Shown: positions 53,401 to 61,895, numbered from the stretch's first letter. The stretch: 64,000 nucleotides of DNA from Saturnia japonica (GCA_033032175.1 CM065312.1:5642001-5706000); one strand, 5' to 3'. Notes: generated by a model not told the origin, from the letters alone. Translations and numbers: made by a program.

Positions 53401-56400
53401 ACTAAATTTATTAGTCATAGTCGAGTTAAGCGTCTCGAGTTTAAATATAAAAAAATATGTCTTAATAATTCAACGAGAATAAATCAGAAGTTCACATCTG
53501 TCGTGGAGACCATTCCGTATAAATAATAACTGGCCGCGTGGTACTAAGAACGCAATAACAAATTCAACGAACTTTACCGGTACTGTGTGACTCGCCACAG
53601 GCCACCGTGTGAATGTGTCATAACACTCATGCTTTTGACAACACCGGTGTCATATTATCGCATCGCATTTTCGAACGTCGGAATTCTGCTGGCTTCCTTA
53701 AAAATGTCGCCGTGTACTTTTAAACGTAATTACGATAAACGAACCGGCCGATTCGGTCCTGTAATCCGATCGGGTAGCGTGATCGGGTCTCGTTCGTATA
53801 CGGTGAGTCGATACTAAGAGACGGTGCGCATCAGCGTAGCTTATGCAATATCGCTATGTAAACATTGAATTACATAGTATTACATATATGTACGTACATA
53901 GTACGATAGCGTTGTTCACACGGGCGACATGCTGTCTGCTGCGTTGGGTGTGTACGTGTTCCGTAAATATACCAGCGAGCTGCGTATGTGTGGGTGCATG
54001 TTTATTTGATAAGCTTCCGATGTTTCGAGCTAGGCACTCGGATGCTAAGTCGTCGAATTTCTCAGTCGATCGCCCACCCACCGGCTCTTTGAATGTAGAT
54101 GATATCGTTGCTATCAATCGTGGTGATCGGAAAGTATTCCCGTAATGTTAAATATAATTAAAATTATATTAAACAAAAACAATCTAATTTTTATTTGAAG
54201 TTTTTAATTTAGGAAGCCTAAAATTCAATGAATCAAATCTTGTATGTAAATTTTATTAATTTTTACGACTCAGTTTAGATATCATTTAATGATACAATAA
54301 AATTTGAATACAGATACAGCTTTTGCTATGTATGCTATACTATAACTGTTGCTAATATGAATTGTTATTGCTCGTATGTAGTGTGGTTAGCGTTTCGGAT
54401 ATGGCATGATGGACCGGACGCGCACCTGTGTATTTGTTATACCAATGGGTACATCACTACGAGTTCATGACGCATTCCATCTCTGAACTATTTGATTACA
54501 TATATAAATATCATGTTTATACATTCTTTGTGATATGTTGATCTCAACGTTAGGTCAATCATAGATAATGTTTCGTATATATTAATAGGGGTAAATGAGG
54601 AATTTCAGAGAACATAGTGATATAGGAAAAAAAAAACAATGACTCTTATTAATTTATTAAAGTTTGTTTTTTTTATTTTCATTGGTTTACTGTTTATGGT
54701 CAGAGTAATATTATAGGCAAGTAGTTTCATATAAACTTACAATTAAAAGTTATAATATTTATAACTTGCAAATTATACACTGAAACGTTATTAACATAGA
54801 TTCCTTGTCATCCTTTTTTAATGAAAATGTCAACTTAAATTATGTAACACGTAGTTGCAGATAATTATTTGTACTGGACTGGACACGATGAAAACAATAA
54901 TCTAAGTAGATACCTAACATTGTGTACACTGTATAAAGTATAACATTTTACAATATTTGCTTTTTTAATAGCCTAATAGTTTTTTTTTAAATCTAATTAG
55001 ATAACTCTTCTACTTCCAAATCTCGTTTTAACTCACTCGATTTAAAAAAAAAAAATTAGCTATACATTCATTTACCAGCGATCGTCCTAAGGTCGAAATT
55101 CGACTAGTGACTTTTTGATCATACACTATTTTCTGTTTGACATTTGCAGTATTCATGAACCTAAAAATAAGTATTATCTAAATCACTAGCTATCACTTTC
55201 CGTTGAGTGACAATGTCAATATTTTGGGGGGTCTAAGTTCGATGGCTAAGTTCATAAGCGATAGTTAATATAATTTTGCAAGAATGAAGGCGTCCCGTCT
55301 GGGTTATTAATATTCAATACCACCACAATTTAAGCATAATCATAACTTAAGATCTGCTTATAGCAACCGAATGTAAAAGCATGTACAAAGAATATCGTTT
55401 CGAACTTTTAACTTACCTCGTGTATTGAATTAAATTTAGATTTCAATAATATTTTGTGTCACTCAAACCCCGTGAATTATTTTAATATCCGCCGATCAAC
55501 TTTGAATTCGGTATTTAAGAATCCTTATTGAAAATTTGCAAGTTTGTCCAGTTATCCCGTATCAGATTATGTACAAAATACTAATCGTAAATTCACTTTA
55601 TTACACCTATTATCAGCGCAGTTTGCGTTAACCGGTATCTCAATTCCGATCGGACAAATTAATTTTTGTCGACGCTTTTGAAATTTTCAATCGGTTTGTG
55701 AATATTGCAGAGATCGTATCGCTAAGTAGATAACGTTATTGCACAATGCAATATTATTTTCGAGGGTTTCACGTCTCGTATAATTGTAACCGCACTTCAT
55801 CAATCGAATTGTTAGTGGACAATATTTACTACAATAGCGATTGCTCATATTTGTTACATCTGCCGTCGAACTTGCGCAGTTAAAGGTTTTTGAACTTTGC
55901 CTTGGTGATACAGAGTTGGTTTTTGGTTTGTCGCAACCTGTCACGTATGCTCTGGCGGTAGCGTCAAATTTTAATGTCGAAACGGTTTTGTTACGTGCCA
56001 TGTCGCCGACAAACCTCCGGTCGCGATCTCATCTTTCACGCGTCCTTCATCACTGACGAATAGAAATAGAAGTTACAGATAGATAAATAGAATATGCATG
56101 TAAATAAATATAATTTACATTCGGTTTAATGACTCTTTTTAATCTAGCAGCCATTAAGAACATATTAAATGAGTAGATTATGGCTAGAAAGCACTTAATC
56201 TAATATATTCGTAGATCAAATAGTATTAATGCGATTTGCGTTTTATTTTTCCAATAGACCTAAATTATTCTGCAATAAATTTTATGGGATTAGAAATATA
56301 ATAAAAATAAAATAAATTAAGTTTTGTCTTTATAAACAAAGTACTAGGAAATTATTTAATATGATTTAGCATAATTTCTTTATTGTGGACTAGAAACATA

Positions 56401-58240
56401 GATACATATATGACATTACCAATAAATACAACGTAATAAGTGAATTCAAGAAACTAAAGTATCGACGTGGATTTCCTTCATTATTTCTTTTCCATGAAAG
56501 CTAGTTATTGACATGTGTCTACTACATTATCTTATATTACTGTTTACTATTATCTTTCATAGAATTCACCAGTGTAGGTGGCAATGATTGGAAATAATTA
56601 CAGCATATTTCTTTAACATTAATTATCTTGCAAACAACTAATATTTTTTTTATTAATTAAGCAAAATATTTTGTACAACATATCTTTAATATGTTCATTT
56701 CTTTTGTTGCAGGCTCAGAAACTACATAGTTATGATAGTTTTGACGATCTCATCAGTACATGGGATGGCAATGAATGGCTACGCAAATTTAATCTCCCCG
56801 AACAAGTACTACCTAAAGAGAAGGTGCTTTATAAAGACGTGCCAAATGAATATTTAGATAAATTGATGGTAAGTTACTAAAACACACCTTGTTTTTTAAT
56901 CAAAGTAAAAATTATTCTCTTTAAATTTGACATCTCTTACTTGATGGAGTGTATTAAGAACAAGACCGAAAAGGATTTGTTGATGAAAAGCATGAATTTA
57001 AACTATTAAAATATAGGTGTGTGTCACGACATTTTTGCAGAGACTTGTTCAGACCAAGGCAAGATTTAGGTACCTAACTAATGTGGCTTAGTAGTGCTAT
57101 CTCATCAGCGACTCTCTTGATTTGGTTCTAGAAAGAATAGGGTACAATGAGGCTGATATATTCGATAGAATAAAAGTCCAAAAAAAAACTTATAATGAAT
57201 CTGTTTTTGAAGATGCGATTTTTAACTGAATAAACCATTGTGTCGAATATATATACAATTAGTATTCAAGATGAACGACTTTATCTTTTTAAAGCCGTTT
57301 TAATTCAACGACACGAACGTTGCCAGATCGACGTTTCCTAAATGAAAACAATCATCGAAGGGCGGCGAATTCGCTGATGCCAAAAACGTGCATCCGTATG
57401 AGTTTTTCAATCGATTTCAAAGAATCAACATCGTCGGTGGCACTCATTGTTGTCGTCCGACTATCGCTTACGTGAGAACACAATGGTTTCGTAATTTGAT
57501 TGATGTTATAATCGCGAATGTTACCAACCGATTCAGGATAATAATCTTATATTTTAAATTTGTACTATCTTTTCTTACTTTATTCGAAGATACACCATGT
57601 TTGTCGTGATAATATTCTCACTGAACATTTCAGTACTTATAAACAACTTTTTATCATATTATTTGTTCAAATGTTGACGTAATATTAAAGTACATAAGCA
57701 AAGAATCTGCTTATTTAGATATCTGTATTCTTTTCAGCCGGACATCGATAAAGTGTTGCCGTCAATGTATAAGGCTTTGAAATTGATCGTCGCCGGTCTA
57801 TATGGCTTCTCCAATGAAGGCCTCAATGACAATATAATTGCCGATGAAAGCCTGAGGGACAGTATAAACAACACCATGCATGACGTGAGAGCGGTTCTAT
57901 GTCACTTCAATGTGAGTATTTTAATTTGGTATACATATGATAACTAAATTGTTATTATTTTTCTATACCTACTTTATTATATTCGTTGCCTACTTTAGTC
58001 CCATAATCAAAATTTCTATCAAACACAAATATTTTCTAAATATTTATATTATATAAATTATTATTATTTGTATCTTTGCAGAACATAATGAAGGGACGCA
58101 AACTTGAGATATTGCCGCTACCGGATTCAGAGGCTCCTGAGTTTACGCCGGACAATATGCTGACCAAAGGGCTTCTTCTCTACAGAGATACGCTGAACTA
58201 CTTGGAGTACTTAGTACAAGTCTTTCAAAAGCTTTACTAA
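35411..58240 (+). CDS. Secreted four-helix cytokine-like protein (six-exon gene, span of coding exons)
   Basis: Joining 35411-35453, 47913-48076, 50036-50137, 56713-56868, 57738-57911 and 58082-58240 gives an open frame of 265 residues. Seen: a basic n-region (1-15); a hydrophobic core (19-30, ICAAVCLLLLVG) with likely signal cleavage after A38; basic pro-region with RQRR at 49-52; Cys65 and Cys210 as the only cysteines after the signal peptide; an NNT sequon at N199. Helix-prone amphipathic stretches lie at about 78-103 (A), 157-179 (B), 191-220 (C) and 239-265 (D), with a long A-B loop encoded by exon 4. Known of the family: long-chain class I cytokines are roughly 200-residue secreted four-helix bundles whose exons are mostly separated by phase-0 introns. 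Inferred: a ligand of the insect Domeless/JAK/STAT type (Unpaired-like), acting outside the cell. I did not recognise the primary sequence with certainty. Other possibilities are another helical hormone or a lineage-specific secreted factor. The gene model is strong; the family call is moderate. Confidence 0.75.
37758..37920 (+). mobile_element. Small non-coding element, copy 1 of an inverted pair (intron 1)
   Basis: Its sequence runs in parallel with the reverse complement of 55072-55246. Shared: CCAAAATATTGACATTGTCA, GTTCAT, CAAACAGAAAATA and CGA(C/T)CGCT at the end. About 160 bp, no coding capacity; probably a MITE. Confidence 0.6.
40050..40420 (+). mobile_element. Interspersed element with (ACAG)n tract, related to 45130-45450 and 29960-30180
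   Basis: Shared strings include AATTTAATAATAATCG(A/G)TC, TTTTTGAGTTAAAT, TCGTGAT(T/C)(A/G)(A/G)TGT and ACATGTACAGA. The ACAG tract is at 40281-40303. There are three copies in the window, all in the same orientation. Confidence 0.45.
41440..42980. promoter_or_regulatory. CpG-rich non-repetitive block in intron 1
   Basis: Clusters such as GCGCGGGCGCTTGCGTCGTC (41798 on), CCGACCTCCGACGCGGTCCC and GACGGCGCGGTCTCGCG stand out from the AT-rich flanks and match no repeat in the window. No convincing exon was found. It could be an enhancer or an alternative promoter region of the host gene. Confidence 0.25.
43355..43685 (-). mobile_element. SINE family 2 copy (intron 1)
   Basis: GTCACCTGATTTTAAGTGAC, then CAGTTATCGTAACATACC and TTACCTTCACCGAAAGCTCA on the + strand. 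It follows a (TA)n tract at 43332-43352. Confidence 0.55.
43765..43850 (+). mobile_element. LINE-tail unit, diverged (intron 1)
   Basis: CCAATTCCGGTGAAGTTGTG … GGATAGCAGTCAGATCTAAA. Same start point as the others, more mutated, in the sense direction of the host gene. Confidence 0.5.
43980..44236 (+). mobile_element. Helitron-like element copy (intron 1)
   Basis: GTTTGTTTGAACGTCCTAAA, a body with CAACCCTAAGGAACGGAGCA, and the end GTGAAACCGCGCCACACAGC then TAGTA. Confidence 0.5.
45130..45450 (+). mobile_element. Second copy of the 40050-40420 element
   Basis: ATTTATTCTCATATTAATGA and CAAAATTTAATAATAATCGG match the 40-kb copy. The 82-codon ORF at 44985-45233 runs into it, so it is not a real gene. 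Confidence 0.45.
45555..45760 (-). mobile_element. Helitron-like element copy (intron 1)
   Basis: ACTAGCTGTACACCACGGTT, then body AGTTATTGCTCCACTACTTA, which is the reverse complement of the 44.1-kb copy's body. Confidence 0.45.
45842..46210 (+). CDS. Orphan 122-codon ORF in intron 1 (uncertain)
   Basis: From an ATG right after an A tract (45828-45840), it encodes MSGALLYLILIKLVGGKSS, which is signal-peptide-like, and then a basic region with five cysteines, ending at 46208-46210. The upstream edge is a repeat, while the ORF body is CpG-rich and unlike any repeat here. No family recognised. The length alone is weak evidence. Confidence 0.15.
   Translation: MSGALLYLILIKLVGGKSSKHVRSDYARTMPQRSNRYKNVTRNVYSLHSSTTKVAHCDSHKFSAQLAKAVHLWGAMYLFIGCPTITIIDSIARAAYRTTSRTFSLNEMQGKKNVCFRQSEII
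46690..46900 (+). mobile_element. LINE/RTE-type 3' fragment (tentative)
   Basis: AGTGCCCGACTGCTGGGCAA followed by GGGCCTCTTTC is a string common in lepidopteran LINE 3' regions, and CATCCCGGTTATCGAGAAG follows. No coding part. The identification is from memory of such repeats. Confidence 0.3.
47491..47735 (-). mobile_element. tRNA-derived SINE (family 1), intron 1
   Basis: On the + strand it starts with CATAACATAACATAAG (the tail), includes CCTGTATCCCCGAAGAGTTA, and ends with the head. The B box complement GGAATCGAACC is at 47667-47677 and the A box complement is near 47710-47724. Antisense to the host gene, about 180 bp before exon 2. Confidence 0.7.
47913..48076 (+). CDS. Coding exon 2: signal-peptide core, pro-region and RQRR site
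   Basis: The acceptor is CTCAACAG (to 47912) and the donor is GTGAGT (48077). The frame is GA plus 54 codons. Upstream of the acceptor this frame hits TAA codons at 47882 and 47888 with no ATG between, so the exon needs a spliced-in start. It encodes YVNICAAVCLLLLVGS, then PSQSSA|AP (likely signal-peptidase site), a basic pro-segment (APRRTRA), RQRR, and the start of the mature protein with LWGNPCDYES. Cleavage at RQRR would leave an N-terminal Gln. Base composition is clearly more GC-rich than the introns. Confidence 0.8.
48098..48797 (+). mobile_element. Helitron-like element copy (intron 2)
   Basis: It starts TATACTAATGTTGCAAAGCT and ends CACGGGTGAAACCGTAGGGC then ACAGCTAGT. The internal short ORFs on the - strand are not conserved protein. 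Confidence 0.5.
49400..49740 (-). pseudogene. LINE 3' fragment with end of RT (- strand)
   Basis: The - strand reads FSMTYLCRSVKPWNLL, then GNVFPPSYDIGFFKRKMKRY, which is the familiar '…RSV.LWN.LP..VFP.SYDIG.FKR' C-terminus of CR1/Jockey-like LINEs. Its 3'UTR (GGTTTAGGTTTCTTGGTGG side) continues to about 49400. It lies inside intron 2 of the cytokine-like gene, opposite to the gene. Confidence 0.6.
49750..50002 (-). mobile_element. SINE family 2 copy abutting exon 3
   Basis: On the + strand, CAGTTGCCGGAACATACTTA, then ATCACGATGTTTTCCCTCAC and CGAAAGCTCGAGCTTATTGT. It ends in CTACCATTGCTTCAAA at about 50000, 36 bp before the first base of exon 3. Confidence 0.6.
50036..50137 (+). CDS. Coding exon 3: predicted helix A
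   Basis: The acceptor is ATTATTTTCCAG and the donor is GTAAGT (50138). It is exactly 34 codons, phase 0 at both ends. After PNTANVPDP it reads as an amphipathic helix (DIAPKLIAQAKNAI then STAKYKDAF). A SINE copy in antisense orientation ends only about 35 bp upstream, so part of the branch-point and pyrimidine region may be SINE-derived. If skipped, the reading frame would be kept. Confidence 0.8.
51780..51935. promoter_or_regulatory. Short CpG-dense block in intron 3
   Basis: CTGCGCAGGCGCCGCGCCGG and ACCGGCCGCAGCCGCGAC within 150 bp. CTGCGCAGGCGC is close to an NRF-1-type site. The two short ORFs here overlap each other and are probably not coding. Confidence 0.25.
52310..52448 (-). mobile_element. 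tRNA-derived SINE fragment (another family)
   Basis: On the - strand, TGGCCCATTAGTATTAAGCC resembles a tRNA D-arm/A-box region and GTTCGATCC is a good B box, followed by CTCGCCCATGACGGACTTAT. It lacks an acceptor stem, so it is not a tRNA gene. Confidence 0.45.
52800..54130. promoter_or_regulatory. CpG-rich block in intron 3 with one exon-like segment
   Basis: Dense CG across 1.3 kb, unlike its flanks, with many short open frames on both strands. An exon-like stretch ends at a GTGAGT (53803) in phase 0, from an ATG at 53629 (58 codons starting MLLTTPVSYYRIAFSNVGIL). That phase would fit coding exon 4. It could be an alternative 5' exon or just unmethylated regulatory DNA. Confidence 0.25.
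55072..55246 (-). mobile_element. Small non-coding element, copy 2 of the inverted pair (intron 3)
   Basis: On the + strand it reads CAGCGATCGTCCTAAGGTCG … GTGACAATGTCAATATTTTG. It is the opposite-strand partner of 37758-37920, in the same gene. Confidence 0.6.
55600..56060. promoter_or_regulatory. CpG-richer block in intron 3 with a 104-codon - strand ORF
   Basis: The - strand frame 55687-56001 starts MARNKTVSTLKFDATARAYV in good context (G at -3, G at +4) and has seven cysteines. I do not recognise it. A separate consensus - strand donor (CGAG|GTAAGT, exon end 55417) lies 270 bp downstream. Either an antisense transcript or conserved regulatory DNA. Confidence 0.2.
56713..56868 (+). CDS. 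Coding exon 4: predicted A-B loop
   Basis: The acceptor is CTTTTGTTGCAG and the donor is GTAAGT (56869). It is 52 codons, phase 0 at both ends. The residues are hydrophilic with aromatic anchors (YDSFDDLISTWDGNEWL) and then a proline-containing stretch (NLPEQVLPKEKVLYKDVP). This fits a long crossover loop between helices A and B rather than a core helix. The assignment to a loop is inferred from composition and position only. Confidence 0.85.
56869..57737 (+). other. Intron 4 (869 bp)
   Basis: GTAAGT to TTTTCAG. It contains a somewhat CpG-richer stretch at about 57290-57540 with no clear exon or repeat match elsewhere in the window. Nothing else was seen. Confidence 0.6.
57738..57911 (+). 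CDS. Coding exon 5: predicted helices B and C
   Basis: The acceptor is CTTTTCAG and the donor is GTGAGT (57912). It is 58 codons, phase 0 at both ends. PDIDKVLPSMYKALKLIVAG is a strong amphipathic helix (B). After a GFSNEGLN turn, ESLRDSINNTMHDVRAVLCHF begins helix C, which continues into exon 6. It carries the single N-glycosylation sequon (NNT) and the second mature cysteine (C210), which could pair with C65 ahead of helix A. Confidence 0.88.
58082..58240 (+). CDS. Coding exon 6: end of helix C, C-D loop, helix D, stop
   Basis: The acceptor is TATCTTTGCAG and the preceding intron is only 170 bp. It has 52 codons plus TAA at 58238-58240. It encodes the end of helix C (NIMKGRKLEI), an acidic and proline-rich C-D loop (LPDSEAPEFTPD) and a C-terminal amphipathic helix (LLLYRDTLNYLEYLVQVF, ending QKLY). 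The protein ends directly at helix D, as many long-chain cytokines do. Confidence 0.88.
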   Translation, partial: NIMKGRKLEILPLPDSEAPEFTPDNMLTKGLLLYRDTLNYLEYLVQVFQKLY

Positions 58241-59200
58241 TAACCAGATTGATGACGTCAGTGAATACTCCGGTTGTGTTAACTAGACTTCGCTAAGGCC
58301 GCTAACGATTCAGGAAGCGCTGAGCGTTTCAATTCGACTATATTATCGGTTATTGTACTTAAAACTTGGTGCTTTAAAAAAGTTACGTTAGCAAGTACTC
58401 TTCAGTTAAGTTAGATGGACTCGTTAGATGAATTGTTTGCACCTTTGGCTGTTGCTTTAACGAGTTAACGTAGTAAAACGTCTTTGCCATTACATTGCCA
58501 TTTTGGTCTAGAACGAATTAGTTCCTCAATATTGTAAATAGTGACGAATTTAAATTGTATTATTTATTATTCTGCTGATTAACATTCTAAATTTTCCGAT
58601 TATCCTAGTCAAGGTCTTATTTATTTTCTTGCTTAACTCCACTTTAGTTTCAATTTGTTTATTAATAATTATATTATTTAATTTAGATTTTAAGGTGTTA
58701 GACTCCATTCCATCATTTCGTTGATGTTGATCGTCAATGTTGATAAATTTGTTGAGTTGGCTTTTTTGATATATCGGACGATGAATCATAGCGGTGTCTA
58801 ATATTGATGTAGAATATAATAATGATGATATAATTACTGATTGATTTGTCGAGGCTGCGACGAGAATAATTTTAATTGTACATTCTATTCCTATTTTCTT
58901 TAGTATTACTCTTTGTTAACTATTTATATTACTACTGTTATAAAAATCCAATGAAGTATGACAAGCTTTAATAGAGCTGTTAATTATATTATTGTAAAGT
59001 ACAGAGCCAGTGTATTTATGAATTAATCATTATTTGTATAGTTCAAATAGTACCTATTTATAGCTGTGACAAACATGATATCTATGTTTGTGAAATTAAA
59101 TTATTATTGCATTTAAGCTGTATTTTTATTTACCTCTCATTCCTTTTTTAACAGTATTATTTTAATTGATAACTGATTGATAAAAAAATTAATAAATTTA
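58241..59200 (+). promoter_or_regulatory. 3'UTR of the cytokine-like gene with AU-rich elements
   Basis: No ORF of note follows the stop. The nonamer TTATTTATT occurs at 58560-58568 and 58617-58625, and TTATTTAAT at 58674-58682. All three fit the class II ARE consensus UUAUUUA(U/A)(U/A). Candidate poly(A) signals are ATTAAA at 59095-59100 and AATAAA at 59191-59196. AREs are typical of short-lived cytokine mRNAs, but the genome is AT-rich, so chance matches are possible. Confidence 0.45.
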
Positions 59201-59209
59201 TCCTTACTA

Positions 59210-60400
59210 AATTTGATATATGCTTAAAATAATATAGTTGTCGAAAAATTTTAAATGCAATTATATAATGCAAATCTATATAGAAAGGACACACGACATT
59301 CTGTTTGTGAATTTATATTTTCTCATCAGGTATGTTCCCATGGAGTGGAACAATTTCACATCTTTACAAAAGACATTCACGACACTGCCCTATTTGCATT
59401 GGTGACTTAGTCGCCCTGACAAATTAGTGCGTTGACGATGGGAGTATGGGAAATAACAAAAAAAACCTTACAAAAATAAATGTAGTCGTAAAGAAATTTA
59501 AAAGCGCTCTCGTAACTGACAACTAAGGCTCAAAATCCGGAGAAAAGCTACCTCAGAAGTGTAATGTGTAAGTCGTTTCCAGCAACCGATCACAAAGCGA
59601 ACATTCAGACGTCGCCCGCCGTATTTATTTAATGTGTTAGTGGTGACGAGGTTATAATTTGTAGTCGGGAGCTCACTAAGTGTTAGGTTTGGTTTGGATT
59701 AGGCGGAGGAATCAAAGTGTACTAATATGGCCGCCTACATTGCGACAGTTCTTTGAAGGATATATGTTAAGAACCGGCTCGCTTCTGTTATTGGGTCGGA
59801 AGAATCTGAAAATAGTTGGAAATATGGATTCAATAATATTAGCTCTGGCGGTATTGTGTAGCAAAGATCAAGTAAATTAATAGAGAGGACTCGCTTATTT
59901 ATATAGATTCAGAAACTGTGTATAATTAAGCATGTAGTATTCCAGGTAAAATGGCTTTAGTAACTTCCTGTATTAGCCCTTAAAATCCCTATAAAATCTA
60001 ATTGTTACTTTTGCAATTGAGGTAAAGAAATAGGAAGGAGAGAGAAAGAAACATCTCTCACCTTATAATCTCGTTAGGTCTGGGTAAACCATGACAGTAA
60101 TTGTCTAACATACACCGAATACAGAATATAACTTCCACTACAACGCTGTGGTCCCATATGTCATATTTTCTTTTACATAATGAGAGTAACCAATATTACT
60201 TATATTGCAAAGAGTTAGGCAAAAATAATGTGGGTTGTAAAAGGTTTAGAAAAAAAAGTATGTAACAAATAAGTTATGTTCTTCAATATCTAATATTTCT
60301 TGTAAATCTTTGTAACTTCTTTTCATTATATTATAGAGTTAAAGGATTTTAATTGTTTCCTTACTAAAATATGCTAAGTTACTAATTGAATAAACTATTG
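59210..60400. other. Downstream flank, mostly unremarkable
   Basis: 59500-59800 is less AT-rich than its surroundings. The possible small signal-peptide exon at 59824 is listed separately. Confidence 0.4.
59824..59871 (+). CDS. Possible short signal-peptide first exon (uncertain)
   Basis: ATG in good context (A at -3, G at +4) reads MDSIILALAVLCSKDQ and runs into GTAAAT in phase 0; without splicing it stops two codons later. The 200 bp before it are less AT-rich than their surroundings. It lies 0.6 kb past the cytokine-like gene. No downstream exons were found in the window. Confidence 0.12.
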
Positions 60401-60404
60401 ATAT

Positions 60405-60690
60405 GTATGGGTGCTGAAGCAATGTTGGGTCAATAGTAGCGTGTACGGACACCACGTCAATCGACATGAGTTCGTATGCCTACAATGAGCCTGAGGTTTC
60501 AGTGAAGGAAAACATCGTGATAACACCATGGTATGGTGGTAGATTATTTTATTATACTATTCTGGCTAACCACTAGCCTCAAGTTGACAACCTGTCGTCA
60601 AGCACTTGGCTTAGGTTGTCACCATCTTGGGTCAAATCATTAATTGCCGGGTGATATTGTGGCCATAAAGCTAAATTTATGAAGGATAAA
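60405..60690 (+). mobile_element. SINE family 2 copy
   Basis: Head-like ATAGTAGCGTGTACGGAC, then AATGAGCCTGAGGTTTCAGT and AAGGAAAACATCGTGATAAC. The 3' part is diverged. Confidence 0.5.
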
Positions 60691-61574
60691 AAATTAATAT
60701 AGAATACCAAACATAATTTATTTTACTGTACATATCATATAGGAACTATATGACAATATTGCATGCAAGATCTTAGAATCCCAAGAAACAGAGTATTTAT
60801 TTAACTTATTAAAGTATTGGTTCTAGATCGGACTCCAAATTAATTAATACTATTGTCAAAAACAAGAAGAAGCTTATGAAAGTACTACGCAAAATTCTTT
60901 AAAGACATACCAGAAGAGTGATGATTCTTGGAAACCTCTAGGAATTGTCCTTAACGTAATTTTATAGGCAGATGCCTTAAAGCAATAGTGATATAAATTG
61001 TACTTATTGCGTACCAAATAAAATTCAATAAGAAGTTATACAAAATTATAAAAATAAATAAGAATCATAGCAGTCTAATTATTTATTTAATGTAATGTAC
61101 AAAACTGATAATAAATTTAAATTAAATAAAGCAGCATTTGAGTAACAAGATGTTGCGTGTGTTCGTATTTAAAAAGCAAACGACTACAAACTACATTCCG
61201 ACTTTTTGTCGGTTGTCCCGGGTCGACGTGTCGTGGACGCGTAAATACGAAATACATATTTACACATTAACAACCAAACTTCAATGAACTTCTCATTGAC
61301 CTACCACATTGTGTATCGAGTTAGGTCATTTTTTTTTTTTTTGATAAACATTATATAATGTAGCTTGAACCTAAACTGCTATGTGTTCCGTAAGTTTTCT
61401 AACAATTTAAGTTGACAATGGTTACGTCCTTAATTACATATTGATATTCTAATCAATTAAACTTCAGTCATACTACTTCAACTAGTTTTTTAAATGTTTT
61501 GTTCTAATATTTAAGTAGTTATGTTAAAAGGTCTGGGTTAAAGGACACAAAAATTAAGCAACATTGAGCACAGG
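60691..61574. other. AT-rich intergenic, nothing recognised
   Basis: A short CpG-richer stretch at 61195-61245 (GTCGGTTGTCCCGGGTCGAC). No match elsewhere. Confidence 0.4.
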
Positions 61575-61895
61575 ATTGAGCAATAATGGCTCGGTGGTAG
61601 CGTGTTTGAGTATCACAGTATCGAATTCCCGTAATGAGGCTGAGCTTTCGGTGAAGGAAAACATCGTGATGTTACCATAGCATGCTGGTAGGGCATTTCC
61701 TAATAACCGCCTGTCTAGCTACCCCAGATCCCAAACATTCTAATAACCCTCAAGTTAAAAAACTGTTGCCGAGCGTCTATAGGTATGTTCTGGCAGCTAC
61801 AGTTGAGAATCAGGTCTCAACTAGGCTTACCGTGTTCGGGCGACATCGTCACTTAACATCAGTTGAGATTGTGGCCAAAATGCTGAACCTATAAA
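61575..61895 (+). mobile_element. SINE family 2, longest copy
   Basis: The head TGGCTCGGTGGTAGCG matches a tRNA A box, and GTATCGAATTCC resembles a B box. The body has CTTTCGGTGAAGGAAAACAT, GGTATGTTCTGGCAGCTACA and CGTCACTTAACATCAG, in that order. It serves as the reference for the copies at 2.2, 23.3, 28.6, 31.8, 43.4, 49.8 and 60.4 kb. Confidence 0.6.

Larger units (their letters stand above)
50138..56712 (+). other. Intron 3 (6.6 kb), with CpG-rich unique blocks
   Basis: It runs from GTAAGT to TTGTTGCAG. 50.2-50.8, 51.0-51.75, 52.0-52.3, 54.2-55.05 and 56.1-56.7 kb are AT-rich with nothing recognisable. CpG-rich blocks lie at 50.8-51.0, 51.78-51.93, 52.8-54.13 and 55.6-56.06 kb. Repeats: a tRNA-derived SINE fragment (52.31-52.45) and one copy of the inverted-pair element (55.07-55.25). 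Confidence 0.6.
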
